DNA of 64,000 nucleotides from positions 19,852,454 through 19,916,453 of the forward strand of contig CM060201.1 of NCBI GenBank assembly GCA_030562195.1. The letters run 5' to 3'. The stretch comes from Nipponacmea schrenckii. Taxonomy: Eukaryota > Mollusca > Gastropoda > Lottiidae. Both the position numbers and the translations under genes were made by a program. The notes beneath the pieces are model-generated. The model was not told where the DNA came from. It made no database searches and saw only the letters and a program-made list of their open reading frames with translations. Shown here in pieces: positions 1 to 11,406 of the stretch (its first letter is position 1; each line of letters starts with the position of its first letter).

Positions 1-19
1 CAATGCGTTATTTATTTCT

Positions 20-429
20 TTAGATGTTACGAGTATGTACACGAATATCGATAATAAATCCGGTTTAGACGCGGTGCGAAAGGCCTTTTTTAGAAACCTG
101 ATCCTGATCGTCCTGACAGAGAAATTTTAGATTTATTAGACATATGTCTCACGCGAAATGACTTTACTTTCAATGGAAAAATTTATCTTCAAACTTCTGG
201 TACTGCAATGGGAAAACGTTTTGCGCCGGGTTATGCAAACATCTTTATGGCTGAATGGGAACGCGAAATCTCATCTATTTCACCTTTCAAACCTTTATTC
301 TATGGAAGATTTTTAGACGACATTTTTATTATTTGGACAGAGTCATTGGCTAACTTTTGGGAGTATTTCGAAATTCTAAATAATCACCATCCTTCTATAA
401 AACAGCAAATATTTCTGAAAACAGCATGA
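20..429 (+). pseudogene. Penelope-like reverse transcriptase fragment
   Basis: This fragment covers the catalytic part of the reverse transcriptase that copies the element's RNA. From 20 to about 85 one frame gives an Asp-containing motif-A-like segment. The frame changes in the run of T around 86-92. It then continues to a stop at 427-429 with the double-Asp motif FLDDIF at about 313-330. A frame that passes from this fragment into the downstream endonuclease starts near 400-415, so RT and endonuclease were originally one protein. The stop at 427 therefore reflects the frameshift and is not a natural end. Confidence 0.8.
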
Positions 430-1388
430 ATTTCTTGGATACGACTGTATTCAAAGGACCTAGTTTCAGTCAAACAAAAAAACTTGATATCAAAGTATAT
501 TTTAAAGAAACTGACACTCACCAACTTTTGTTCAAAACTTCGTTCCATCCGAAGCATACCTTTTCTGGCATAATAAAATCGCAAATTCTGAGATTCAACA
601 GAATTTGCACTAGAAAAACCGACTTTGATTTGGCTTGCGAACTTGTATTTGAAAAACTGAGGGAACGGGGGTACTCGAAACGTTATTTGCGCAAAATTAA
701 AAACGACACTCTTTTGGCCATTGAGAAGAAAAGCAACCCCCCTCCTCTACCTAACGGTTTTGGTTCTGTTCCATGTGGAGGTTCTAGGTGTCGTACCTGC
801 GATTATATCCATGTTTCTCATTTTTTTGAAATAAAGAAAAACGGTAAAATTTTCGAATTAACGGAAGTCCTTTCATGTATCGATAAAAACATTATTTACC
901 TAATTTCTTGTAAAAAATGCGACGTACAGTATGTTGGCGAAACTCAAAACGCGTTGCGTACTCGTTTAAGCGGTCATCGCTTTGACATTCTTCATAAAAA
1001 AGATAGACCAATCGCAAATCATTTTAACTCAGCCAATCATTCCATTGAAGATCTTCTTGTTATGCCCATTGTAAAAGTTCCAGTCTCTACAACTATCAAA
1101 CCTAAAACAAAGCGACTACAAAGGGAGAGCTTCTGGATAGACCAATTAGAAACAGTTGTACCTAACGGCCTAAACATCCAGCATGACAATCAAATTATAC
1201 CTTTTGTAGCAACCTACAATTCTACAGCCAAAAGTGCGGCGGTGATTGTGAAACGGTTTTATAAAGAACTCCAGGATGAATTCCCTAACATATATACCAA
1301 ACGTTTAGTGACTGCTTACAAAAGGAATAAAAATCTCAGTAATATCCTTGTACGTGGTAGATTAGACCCCCTTCCTTTACCTCCCTGA
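426..1388 (+). pseudogene. Penelope-like C-terminal region with GIY-YIG endonuclease
   Basis: This 320-residue open frame follows on from the RT. It begins with the typical linker after RT (MNFLDTTVFKG) and has a Cys motif (VPCGGSRCRTCDYI, residues about 115-128) found in several Penelope-like clades. It then has a GIY-YIG domain with YLISCKKCDVQYVGE and a conserved R..LSGHR helix. A later R-E-S-F-W-I segment followed by VVPNGLN matches the C-terminal endonuclease signature. The family's nuclease nicks target DNA for insertion. The ATG at 426 is only the first Met after a frame break, so the open frame is part of a larger protein and not a separate gene. Confidence 0.85.
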
Positions 1389-1511
1389 AGTAATCGCTTT
1401 GAAAAAGTTCTCTTTGAAAATTAATCAATTATGTAAATCTCTCCAGAAGAAGACAATTTCTTATCAAACTGATGTGTGATGTAGTCTCTACTTGTGACCT
1501 TGGCCAGTGCT

Positions 1512-1553
1512 TCTATAAGAGATTATCTCTTATAAGAGATTATCTCTTATAAC
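1512..1553. repeat. Tandem near-palindrome
   Basis: Two direct copies of a near-palindromic motif of about 18 bp (TATAAGAGATTATCTCTTA type) lie just after the Penelope-like element. The tract could fold into one or two hairpins. No function is assigned. It may be part of the element's 3' end or of the dispersed repeat that follows. Confidence 0.5.
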
Positions 1554-1554
1554 A

Positions 1555-1660
1555 CCCTAAACCCAATATCAGCATATCTATGGATAGCATAAGTCAAGGT
1601 CATTGTGTACTGAAAACCGAAAGTCCTCACACCAAAACCGGAAGTGATAAAAAAAAATTA
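1555..1660 (-). repeat. Inverted relative of the 46.5-47.6 kb dispersed repeat
   Basis: Read on the minus strand, this stretch gives a paired CTTCCGGTTTT-type motif followed, on the far side, by a CAATGACCTTGAC-type motif and a CTATAGATATGCTGATATTG-like motif. The same motifs occur on the plus strand in both units at 46.5-47.6 kb. The match is partial and seen by eye, so this is probably a truncated copy of the same family. Confidence 0.55.
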
Positions 1661-2149
1661 GTAACTTGATATTATTTGTATGGATAATATTCTGAGAATT
1701 TCAAATTGATCCAAAAAACAATTATTTATCCAAAACATTTCAAACTTTTAATTAATATACTTCGTTAGATAAATCTTTTTACAATTAACAAAAAAAACAA
1801 AACAAAACAAAACAAAAAAAATTCAACTAAATCGGACCACAAATAAGCTCTACAGACTCGATGCAAAAGTTTTGCACATTATGCAATAGCTCAATTCCTG
1901 GTTACCAAAAATTCAAATCAATACGAAAACAAAGCATGGAAATCGATTTTCGATTGCCACGTAATAATCCTGTACAGCATTATTGTCAAACCTTTTCATA
2001 AATTGGTGTCAATGATTTTCCACGAAATATGATTTCGCAGAAGGCGTTCTTCCTATTTTTAACGTAGCAATCGTATTCAAACCACGTCCTACAACATAAC
2101 CCGTATTCGTGATGGGATGAGAAATATACTTTAGATATATTCTCGGCTT

Positions 2150-3595
2150 TTCTGTGGGAGGTATATAGATATAGAACTATATTACAATATTTCTAGTGAA
2201 GGATAATATACCATAACATAGTGAAATCATTCTGTTTGTCTGTGGAAGGTATATAGAACTATATTACAATATTTCTAGAGAAGGATAATATACCATAACA
2301 CAGTGAAATGATTCTGTTTGTCTGTGGAAGGTATATAGAACTATATTACAATATTTCTAGAGAAGGATAATATACCATAACATAGGGAAATCATTCTGTT
2401 TGTCTGTGGGAGGTATATAGAACTATATTATAATCTTTCTGTTAAACTCTGTATATAGAATTATATTCCTAGGGATGGATAATATACCATAACATAGTGA
2501 AATCAATCTGTTTGTCTGTGGAAGGTATATAGAACTATATTATAATCTTTCTGTTAAACTCTGTATATAGAATTATATTTCTAGGGAAGGATAATATACC
2601 ATAACACAGTGAAATGATTCTGTTTGTCTGTGGGATGTATATAGAACTATATTACAATATTTCTAGAGAAGGATAATATACCATAACATAGTGAAATCAT
2701 TCTGTTTGTTTGTGGAAGGTATATAGAACTATATTACAATATTTCTAGAGAAGGGTAATATACCATAACATAGTGAAATCATTCTGTTTGTCTGTGGAAG
2801 ATATATAGAACTATATTACAATATTTCTAGGGAAGGATGATATACCATTACATAATGAAATCATTCTGTTTGTCTGTGGAAGATATATAGAACTATATTA
2901 CAATATTTCTAGGGAAGGATAATATACCATAACACAGTGAAATGATTCTGTTTGTCTGTGGAAGGTATATAGAACTATATTACAATATTTCCAGAGAAGG
3001 ATAATATACCATAACATAGTGAAATCATTCTGTTTGTCTGTGGAAGGTATATAGAACTATATTACAATATTTCTAGAGAAGGATAATATACCATAACATA
3101 GGGAAATCATTCTGTTTGTCTGTGGAAGATATATAGAACTATATTACAATATTTCTAGAGAAGGATAATATACCCTAACATAGTGAAATCATTCTATTTG
3201 CCTGTGGAAGGTATATAGAACTTTATTACAATATTTCTAGAGAAGGATAATATACCATAACATAGTGAAATCATTCTGTTTTTCTGTGAAAGGTATATAG
3301 AACTATATTACAATATTTCTAGAGAAGGATAATATATCATAACATAGTGAAATCATTCTGTTTTTCTGTGAAAGGTATATAGAACTATATTACAATATTT
3401 CTAGTGAAGGATAATATACCATAACACAGTGAAATCATTCTGTTTGTCTGTGGAAGGTATATAGAACAATATTATAATCTTTCTGTTAAACTCGGTATAT
3501 AGAATTATATTTCTAGGGATGGATAATATACCATAACGTAGTGAAATCATTCTGTTTGCCTGTTAAACTCGGTATATAGAACTATGTTTCAAGGA
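2150..3595 (+). repeat. 82-bp minisatellite upstream of RING gene A
   Basis: About sixteen tandem units carry the core GGTATATAGAACTATATTAC at a regular 82-bp step (for example 2248, 2330, 2412; 2718, 2800, 2882, 2964). A few units are 112 bp because they carry an extra 30-bp segment (at 2412-2636 and near 3456). The array runs to within about 20 bp of the start codon at 3615. Copy B has only one such unit at the equivalent place (about 11390-11425). Each unit contains a TATATA core, so the array may repeat core-promoter-like sequence. That last point is an inference. Confidence 0.93.
3571..3580 (+). promoter_or_regulatory. Possible TATA element of RING gene A
   Basis: GGTATATAGA is the last copy of the minisatellite's TATA-like core, about 40 bp upstream of the ATG at 3615. 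It corresponds to the element at 11397 in copy B. Position and sequence suit a TATA box, but a transcription start so close to the ATG would leave a very short leader. It is equally possible that transcription starts further upstream. Confidence 0.3.
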
Positions 3596-3614
3596 AGATT
3601 ACGAAGAATTCATC

Positions 3615-6600
3615 ATGGCGACTGCTTTTCCAAGGGATCCTTATTTTGAATGTTCGATTTGTTTCGAAAATTTTAATACTCATATACCCAAAATCTTACC
3701 TTGTGGACATTCGTTTTGTCAGGAATGCTTGGTGGAATATATTGGTGGCAGTCGGGAGACATTTCCATGTCCAACGTGTCAAGAGGATATAAAACTTCCA
3801 CATGGTGGTGTCGATGATTTTATTACAAATTTCGATTTACAAACCCCATCGGCGCCTGTGAGAACAACCAGCAATTTAACTAGTCTGGAGCTAAAACCTC
3901 GCTGTCCAAATCACAGTAAGAAGGAGGTAGAATATTATTGTCAAACATGTGATGTATTGTTATGTTCGAAATGTATTTTAAAAAATCACAAAAATCATAA
4001 AACCTTCGATTTGGAATATGGACCTATAACAGCTGGAACTGAAGCACAAAATCAATTTATTGGAAGTGATAGACCTATTACAACTGTAACTGAACCACAT
4101 CAATTTATTTGGGGTTGTAAACCTCAACCACATCAGTTTATAGGGGGTAGTGAACCTAAATTCATTGGGGGTGGTGGATCTAAGCCTAAAATACACAAAT
4201 TTATTGGGGTTAATGAACGTATACCAACTGCAACTCAACCACAAAATCAATTTATTGGAAGTGATAGACATATAACAACTGCAACTAAACCAAGAAATCA
4301 ATTTATTGGGGCTAATGAACGTATAACAACTGTTACAAAACCACATCTATATATTTGGGGTTGTAAACCTCAACCACATCAGTTTATAGGGGGTAGAGAA
4401 CCTAAATTCATTGGGGGTGGCGGATCTAAACCACAAAATCAATCTATTGATGGTAGTGAACCTACAACAACTGTGACTAACCCACAAAATCAATTTATTG
4501 GGGAAAATGAACGTATAACAACTGTAACTAACCCACAAAATCAATTTATTGGGGATAATGAACGTATAACAACTGTAACTAACCCACAAAATCAATTTAT
4601 TGGGGCTAATGAACGTACAACAACTGTAACTAACCTACAAAATAAATTTATTGGGGCTAATGAACCTACAGCAACTGTAACTAACCCACGAAATCAATTT
4701 ATCGGGGGTAATGGACCTACAACAACTGTAACTAACCTACAAAATCAATTTATTGGGGCTAATGAACCTACAACAACTGTAACTAACCCACGAAATGAAC
4801 TTATTGGGGCTAATGAACGTATAACAACTGTAACTAACCCACGAAATCAATTTATTGGGGGTAATGAACATATAACAACTGTGACTAACCCACAAAATCA
4901 ATTTATTGGGGCTAATGAACATATAGCAACTGTTACAAATCCACGAAATCAATTTATTGGGGCTAATGAACGTACAACAACTGTAAGTAACCCACAAAAT
5001 CAATTTATTGGGGCCAATGAACGTATAACAACTGTGATTAACCCACAAAATCAATTTATTGGGGCTAATGAACATATAACAACTGTAAGTAACCCACGAA
5101 ATCAATTTATTGGGGATAATGAACATATAACAACTGTGACTAACCCACAAAATCAATTTATTGGGGCTAATGAACATATAACAACTGTGACTAACCCACA
5201 AAATCAATTTATTGGGGCTAATGAACGTACAACAACTGTAAGTAACCCACAAAATCAATTTATTGGGGCCAATGAACGTATAACAACTGTGACTAACCCA
5301 CAAAATCAATTTATTGGGGCTAATGAACATATAACAACTGTGACTAACCCACAAAATCAATTTATTGGGGGTAATGAACATATAACAACTGTGACTAACC
5401 CACAAAATCAATTTATTGGGGCTAATGAACATATAGCAACTGTTACAAATCCACGAAATCAATTTATTGGGGCCAATGAACGTATAACAACTGTAACTAA
5501 CCCACGAAATCAATTTATTGGGGCTAATGAACGTACAACAACTGTAAGTAACCCACGAAATCAATTTATTGGGGCTAATGAACGTATAACAACTGTAAGT
5601 AACCCACAAATTCAATTTATTGGGGCTAATGAACATATAACAACTGTGACTAACTCACAAAACCAATTTATTGGGGCTAATGAACATATAACAACTGTGA
5701 CTAACCCACAAAATCAATTTATTGGGGGTAATGAACATATAGCAACTGTTACAAATCCACGAAATCAATTTATTGGGGCCAATGAACGTATAACAACTGT
5801 AACTAACCCACGAAATCAATTTATTGGGGCTAATGAACGTACAACAACTGTAAGTAACCCACGAAATCAATTTATTGGGGCCAATGAACGTATAACAACT
5901 GTAACTAACCCACGAAATCAATTTATTGGGGCTAATGAACGTATAACAACTGTAAGTAACCCACAAATTCAATTTATTGGGGCTAATGAACGTACAACAA
6001 CTGTAAGTAACCCACAAATTCAATTTATTGGGGCTAATGAACGTATAACAACTGTTACAAAACCGCATCTATATATTTGGGGTTGTAAACCTCAACCACA
6101 TCAGTTTATAGGGGGTAGAGAACCTAAATTCATTGGGGGTGGCGGATCTAAACCACAAAATCAATCTATTGATGGTAGTGGACCTACAACAACTGTAAGT
6201 AACCCACAAAATCAATTTATTGGGGCTAATGAACGTATAACAACTGTAAGTAACCCACAAAATCAATTTATTGGGGCTAATGAACGTATAACAACTGTAA
6301 CTAACCCACAAAATCAATTTATTGGGGCTAATGAACGTATAACAACTGTAACTAACCCACAAAATCAATTTATTGGGGCTAATGAACGTATAACAACTGT
6401 AACTACCCTACAAAATCAATTTATTGGGGCTAATGAACCTACAACAACTGTAACTTACCCACAAAATCAATTTATTGCAAGTGATAGACATATAACAACT
6501 GTAAATAAGCATAATCAATTTATTTGGGGTTGTAAAACTCAACCACATCAGTTTATAGGGGGAAGTGAACCTAAATTCATTGGGGGTGGTGGATCTAAAT

Positions 6601-7355
6601 CTAAACCACCTGTTCCACCTAAGCCACTTAAGTTTAAAAAGATTGGGTACCCTTATCTACTAACTAACCCAGAAACATTTATAGGGGGTTATGAACAGAT
6701 GCCTAAACCACGTCAATTTCTTGGGGGTGATGTACTTTTAAAAACGATTACTGAATCACAAAATCAATCTATAGATGGTAGTGGACTTATAATTTCTGAA
6801 CCTAATTCACATCAATTTTTAGGGGGTAGCGGACAGGTACCTAAACAAAATTTATCTACCGAGGGTAGTGAAAATATAGAAACGGTGGCTAAGCCATATC
6901 AATTATTTAAAGGTAGACATATAAGTAAACCTAAGCCACATCAATTTTTAGGTTTCAAAGTATTTAGATTTAACTATTACAATATTGTGAATGATTCTAT
7001 TGAGTATTATAATAATGATAAATATACCTGTGGTGGTATGGTTTGGAGATGTACATGTACACTTGATAATTGTAATAAGTATTTAGAAATTGATTTAAAC
7101 TTACCCCCAGATGATAATCCACTATTAAAGAGTTGTAAAATAAAATATACTCTAACTTTTATTGATGGAGTCGAAGGTTACAATTTAACCAGTGAAATTA
7201 GGACTGAGAGATTTGAACCAGATTTTGTAGGAACTGGGATACAAATTCCATTGTACAAACTTATTAATCCTTCAGCAGGATTTATTAATAATCAGGGCAA
7301 GTTTCTTGTATTTTTTAAATTAATGCAAATTGTAGAGGTAAAATATAAAAACTAG
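3615..7355 (+). CDS. RING/B-box protein with 17-residue VNTR and MATH-like C terminus, copy A
   Basis: Probable E3 ubiquitin ligase of the TRIM type, 1246 residues in one exon. The RING is C3HC4 (C13, C16, C30, H32, C35, C38, C52, C55). A B-box 2 follows (C97, H100, C109, C112, C117, C120, H125, H128). Residues about 140-985 are some 43 copies of a 17-residue unit (core NQFIGANERITTVT), 32 of them uninterrupted at 273-816, broken by four FIWGCKPQ.../FIGGGGSK modules. PPVPPKP (998-1004) fits an SH3-ligand pattern. Residues 1113-1246 resemble a MATH/TRAF domain (CGGMVWRCTCTL, KYLEIDLNL, KYTLTFIDG). The order matches TRIM37, with the repeats where a coiled coil would be. The start is the ATG in CATCATGG. 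AATAAA lies at 7629. The RING call is firm, the MATH call likely, and the substrate unknown. Confidence 0.85.
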   Translation: MATAFPRDPYFECSICFENFNTHIPKILPCGHSFCQECLVEYIGGSRETFPCPTCQEDIKLPHGGVDDFITNFDLQTPSAPVRTTSNLTSLELKPRCPNHSKKEVEYYCQTCDVLLCSKCILKNHKNHKTFDLEYGPITAGTEAQNQFIGSDRPITTVTEPHQFIWGCKPQPHQFIGGSEPKFIGGGGSKPKIHKFIGVNERIPTATQPQNQFIGSDRHITTATKPRNQFIGANERITTVTKPHLYIWGCKPQPHQFIGGREPKFIGGGGSKPQNQSIDGSEPTTTVTNPQNQFIGENERITTVTNPQNQFIGDNERITTVTNPQNQFIGANERTTTVTNLQNKFIGANEPTATVTNPRNQFIGGNGPTTTVTNLQNQFIGANEPTTTVTNPRNELIGANERITTVTNPRNQFIGGNEHITTVTNPQNQFIGANEHIATVTNPRNQFIGANERTTTVSNPQNQFIGANERITTVINPQNQFIGANEHITTVSNPRNQFIGDNEHITTVTNPQNQFIGANEHITTVTNPQNQFIGANERTTTVSNPQNQFIGANERITTVTNPQNQFIGANEHITTVTNPQNQFIGGNEHITTVTNPQNQFIGANEHIATVTNPRNQFIGANERITTVTNPRNQFIGANERTTTVSNPRNQFIGANERITTVSNPQIQFIGANEHITTVTNSQNQFIGANEHITTVTNPQNQFIGGNEHIATVTNPRNQFIGANERITTVTNPRNQFIGANERTTTVSNPRNQFIGANERITTVTNPRNQFIGANERITTVSNPQIQFIGANERTTTVSNPQIQFIGANERITTVTKPHLYIWGCKPQPHQFIGGREPKFIGGGGSKPQNQSIDGSGPTTTVSNPQNQFIGANERITTVSNPQNQFIGANERITTVTNPQNQFIGANERITTVTNPQNQFIGANERITTVTTLQNQFIGANEPTTTVTYPQNQFIASDRHITTVNKHNQFIWGCKTQPHQFIGGSEPKFIGGGGSKSKPPVPPKPLKFKKIGYPYLLTNPETFIGGYEQMPKPRQFLGGDVLLKTITESQNQSIDGSGLIISEPNSHQFLGGSGQVPKQNLSTEGSENIETVAKPYQLFKGRHISKPKPHQFLGFKVFRFNYYNIVNDSIEYYNNDKYTCGGMVWRCTCTLDNCNKYLEIDLNLPPDDNPLLKSCKIKYTLTFIDGVEGYNLTSEIRTERFEPDFVGTGIQIPLYKLINPSAGFINNQGKFLVFFKLMQIVEVKYKN
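4431..6061 (+). repeat. 51-bp coding VNTR, main block of gene A
   Basis: Thirty-two in-frame 51-bp units (1631 bp) encode residues 273-816 of the RING protein. The positions that vary are the residue after FIG (A, G, D or E), the R/H/P after NE, I/T in the next position, and T/S before N. Groups of units recur as higher-order blocks, for example the series R-T, R-I, H-I. That pattern points to expansion by unequal exchange of multi-unit blocks. Seven more units lie at about 6161-6517 and four diverged ones at 4040-4335. The unit is also stop-free on the minus strand, which produces long but meaningless antisense frames. Confidence 0.95.
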
Positions 7356-7628
7356 CGGTATGATTTGTAACCTTACATTCCATATCCAACAAAAACCGTC
7401 CACTACAACTCAAAGTCAGTGTCACTCACCAAACAAATCAATGGTTATTGAGTTTCTGTGATAAATTACCATCTAACACCATCTCTATCGTGATGGTGGG
7501 ATTATTCCGGACCACAGTGAAGTCAAATTTTTCTCTCAGTTTACAAGTACATATATTAAAAATGTTTTATTTTGCATGTAATGTTTTTGGGTCAACAGAA
7601 ATTTTCGTATAGATGAATCTTTCCTTTG

Positions 7629-7634
7629 AATAAA
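7629..7634 (+). other. Polyadenylation signal of RING gene A
   Basis: AATAAA lies about 275 bp after the stop codon in sequence shared with copy B (13360-13365). A second AATAAA follows about 35 bp later in both copies. Either could direct 3' end formation. Confidence 0.5.
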
Positions 7635-7844
7635 ACCTATTGGGATTGCTGAGAACTGTCCCCTGAAAAATAAAATCATATTTCTAAAACGTAATTTTTT
7701 CGTTTGATGGTATTGTTATCAATCCAAGGACATTATAAGAATATACATTTTTCTGTATTGTTTTATTTCAATTAATTTATTAACATTATATTTGCTGTGT
7801 GTTATTAAAGGTATATTACGTCTTATAATGGACATGAAATTCAA

Positions 7845-8511
7845 ATACTTATATTGTATTCAAGGGTAGCATAAATAATAATTCATACTTTATATAATAG
7901 ACTTATATTGTATTTAAGGGTAGCATAAATAATAATTCATACTTTATATAATAGACTTATATTGTATTTAAGGGTAGCATAAATAATAATTCATACTTTA
8001 TATAATAGACTTATATTGTATTTAAGGGTAGCATAAATAATAATTCATACTTTATATAATAGACTTATATTGTATTTAAGGGTAGCATAAATAATAATTC
8101 ATACTTTATATTATAGACTTATATTGTATTTAAGGGTAGCATAAATAATAATTCATACTTTATATAATAGATTTATATTGTATTTAAGGGTAGCATAAAT
8201 AATAATTCATACTTTATATAATAGACTTATATTGTATTTAAGGGTAGCATAAATAATAATTCATACTTTATATTATAGACTTATATTGTATTTAAGGGTA
8301 GCATAAATAATAATTCATACTTTATATTATAGACTTATATTGTATTTAAGGGTAGCATAAATAATAATTCATACTTTATATTATAGACTTATATTGTATT
8401 TAAGGGTAGCATAAATAATAATTCATACTTTATATATAATAGACTTATATTGTATTTAAGGGTAGCATAAATAATAATTCCTACTTTATATTATAGACTT
8501 ATATTGTATTG
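7845..8511 (+). repeat. 54-bp minisatellite downstream of RING gene A
   Basis: About twelve units step at exactly 54 bp (GGGTAGCAT at 7864, 7918, 7972, 8026 and on). One late unit carries two extra bases. The units are nearly identical. The orthologous array in copy B (13580-14300) has about thirteen units and more variants. Confidence 0.95.
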
Positions 8512-10297
8512 TAGTGTATAAGCTTTCTCGCTAACCTGAGGTGCCAGGGTTCAAACAAGGCAAAAGTCGAAATGAACGTTCCTCCTGTCAGTAAGGCAGG
8601 TTGGGGGGGGGGGCTGACGTCGAAAAAGTGTCTATAGTCCTACAGGCGGGACAATTAACCGAGACTCTGTGTGCTACAGGTTGTGCACGTTACAGATCCA
8701 TCGCAAAAAAGTTGCAAAAAGAGTAGGCTAATGTTGGTTTTGTGGAAATATTTCCCTCACTGCACATTGTATGGCGATGCCCTCTCCTCATTAGCACATT
8801 AGATGCGGAAGAGGAGATTTGAACATTCATTCATTTCACTTCGTTTACTCAAGTCAGACTTATATCGTGATCAATTAGTGTATACTATAGTAATGAAAGC
8901 CATTTAGTTTAAGAACATATATGATAAAGGGTACTATAAAAGACTTATATTGAATTCAAGAGTAGAATAAATAATTATACCAAACCTAAAAATCATCTCT
9001 TAAAGAACTATAGTCTAGAATATACAGGTCCTTACTATTAGATTTTCTACAAACATAATTTTTTTTTATATAAATACTCATTACTCATATCAAATTTGAA
9101 ATATACTTATTTAATATAATTATTTACACTTAGTCACGTACGTCAATGATTGCCACCGAATTATAGCATTCTCCAATTTAAATTTATTGTTTACATTTTA
9201 TGTCCACACCATTATATTATTTGATATATATTCAATTTCAACGATGAACTGAAATATATTTTTTCGAATTTGTACTTATGAAGAGGATTGTGGACGAGTC
9301 TATAACGTTTATATTACTAGTGTAGTCAACAGACCACTCAAAATGGTTATTATATATTACCTCCCCTTGACCACAAATCTTAGGAATCAGCCATACTCCA
9401 AAACCACACCTCGAGTCTGCTCTCATTTGAAGGTTTAACACATCAAAACCCACATTCGGAAATTTTGAAATACTCGTCAAAATCGTCACTTCATGTCTAA
9501 TTTTGAATATAACAATCAAGAGTTTTTTAAGATAACCACATTCAATGTCTTTCTATATTACCAGGTAAATTAACGAGGTACACAATTATTAGTCGATATT
9601 ATATCAATGAATTCAAACTAGACCAGATTTTTTAAATTCGACAAGTTTTTTGAAAAGTGCAAATGAATTCCAGTTCGTAAGATTTTAATACGACGACATG
9701 TAGAATTATGATCTGGTCCTATTCCCAATCTCTACATAGATTCTAGATACGTGATATTATGCAGCTGGTGTTGACTGCAGCCTATTTGAAAATCTAGGGT
9801 TTCTCAAACGGCGTAGATCTTAGTCTTACCTCGTGGACAAGATGATTTTACTAAGCCATACTTTTATAGTTATATGGTTCAAATGCTTTCAATAAGTGTA
9901 CAGTGCTTTCTTTCTTTCTTTAATTTGGTGAATAGACATCTTTTTTATAAAGAAAAATACAGCTATGTTTTATCCTTTATTTCAATATATTAAATAATAA
10001 CATATATAGAATATTTTCAATAAGTCAATAACATAAATTATCTACTACACAAACTTAAAGCAGGTCTACACTGTTATCCTGGTTTCTTACTATAAACTGG
10101 TTGGAGGCGATGGGATGAGAGCAATACAGAACAATAGGTTCTAACATACAGTGTTTGTTACCATGAATTGGATTTTCTCAATATAATTTAAACAGTATAT
10201 GCACTGAACGTCCTTGAATCCCACCAACTGATCGAACATCTGTGTAAGATGTAAATTTATTGATTAAGCATATACCAGTCATTCTGCTGACTCGACC
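8512..10297. other. Non-coding flank of copy A
   Basis: No supported gene. This stretch is repeated in copy B as 24507-24770 plus 26437-27916, with small indels. A minus-strand open frame at 9238-9519 is partly preserved in copy B (26927-27160) but the substitutions do not look selected. A G run of about 12 lies near 8606. Confidence 0.6.
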
Positions 10298-11210
10298 CGA
10301 ACAGTATTACTGTGACCAAAATACCCTGTGCCCGTATGACTGTGACCAAAATACCTTGTGCCCGAATTTCTTGTAACCAAGTTACCGTTCTCCTTTAGGT
10401 ATAGGATTTGTTTGTATATTTGGATGCTATAAATCAAAGGAAAAGGTAATTTAACAATGCTGATGTGTGGGGGTATGTTACCTTGCCTGGCATGCAATTT
10501 TTTTTAAAGGTGGTAGTTAAATATATAACAAAATCTATTTTAATACAGTACAATAGAAGACCTTGATTCCCGATTTTGTCTACCAGCAAACAAGTAACCA
10601 AGAATACCCATTAAAATACTCAGAAAAATCAGAAAAATAGAAACTGTGAGTCAGCTTCAATTTGAAATTGTGAATTAATCATTTCCCAGGTAAAAATATT
10701 ATTTTTCTTTTTTTATATTGTCAATGGAGACCTAAATAGTTCACAGGTACGTGTGGACAGGATAGTCTATGATAGGTGTTAATGATCCCCTATGAAATTT
10801 TTTTTTTCATTTCCTTAATAAAGGTTTAAATTGTCTTCACTTGGAGAAAACGTCGATATGACAGAAAAACAACATTTGAGATTTTTGCCGCTCGACTGAT
10901 ATGTATAATGTAAGACAATCCGAGTTTGTTTACTTTACCCACCACTTGCACAATCAGCTAAAAAATCAGTAATAAACGATACTGTGCATTAGGTCTTTGA
11001 CTTCTTTCTGTTCAGTAATAATTTACTCCATACAAATTTGTCAAATCGGAGCACGAAAAATGAGTCCAAGATGATATTTCTGTTTCTATCATGTGACCCT
11101 GTAACGTATCCCCAGCCATATCTATCCATATCAGAGGCTGGTTATAGAGTCAGCAAGTTTCGGCCTATGTGCATTGATGAATTGCACGGGTCACGGGCTT
11201 TTATAAAACC
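10298..11210. other. Unique spacer between duplication copies
   Basis: No gene seen. At 10316-10375 there is a short tandem repeat of TGTGACCAAAATACC...GTGCCCG type, three loose copies. At about 10468-10497 the sequence GTATGTTACCTTGCCTGG matches the right end of the Helentron/pearl-like elements at 26411 and 54966, probably a truncated relic. Confidence 0.5.
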
Positions 11211-11395
11211 GTAATCTTGTACAACATTATTGTCAAACCTATTCATGAATTCGTGTCAATAGTTTTCCACGAAATTTGATTTCGCAGAAGGCGTTTTGAT
11301 CTATTTTTACGTAGAAATGTACATCATGTTCAAACCACGTCCTGTTACATAACCCGTATTCGTGGAGAAATATACTTTATATATATTCTGTGGAA

Positions 11396-11406
11396 GGTAT
11401 ATATAA
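11396..11406 (+). promoter_or_regulatory. Possible TATA element of RING gene B
   Basis: GGTATATATAA lies about 28-36 bp upstream of the ATG at 11432, in the single copy of the 82-bp unit. It is a better TATA match than the equivalent in copy A. No transcription start can be seen from sequence. Confidence 0.3.

Larger units (their letters stand above)
1..1388 (+). mobile_element. Penelope-like retroelement, 3' portion (RT end plus GIY-YIG endonuclease), frameshifted
   Basis: This is the 3' part of a Penelope-like element whose 5' part lies outside the window. A reverse-transcriptase motif-A-like stretch (DVTSMYTNI, about 23-49) is followed in another frame by motif-B-like and motif-C-like stretches (GTAMGKRFAPGYANIF, then RFLDDIF) at about 199-330. 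A third frame (426-1388) carries a Cys-rich motif and a GIY-YIG nuclease. RT plus GIY-YIG is the hallmark of Penelope-like elements. Two single-base frame breaks are needed, one near 85-100 in a T run and one near 400-415, so the copy is dead or carries sequencing indels. The sequence after 1388 shows no further coding. Confidence 0.88.
1961..10297 (+). other. Segmental duplication, copy A
   Basis: This block is shared with copy B at 11211-27916. Similarity starts at GTAAT...TGTACA (1961 against 11211) and ends at GACTCGACC (10297 against 27916). Inside are, in the same order, a repeat unit upstream of the gene, a RING/B-box/VNTR/MATH gene, a 54-bp minisatellite and a non-coding flank. The sequence 3' of the gene (about 7640-7845 against 13375-13580) differs at one base by eye. 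The copies are direct and about 0.9 kb apart. Copy A lacks the two large insertions of copy B but has longer arrays. Confidence 0.88.

Noticed and set aside
3978..6368. Minus-strand frames of 82-299 codons opposite the RING gene A repeats
   Set aside because: The 51-bp unit is also stop-free in one antisense frame; the sense strand has the RING, B-box and conserved C terminus.
2150..8511. CRISPR array
   Set aside because: Units are contiguous head-to-tail minisatellites with no unique spacers, and the DNA is eukaryotic.
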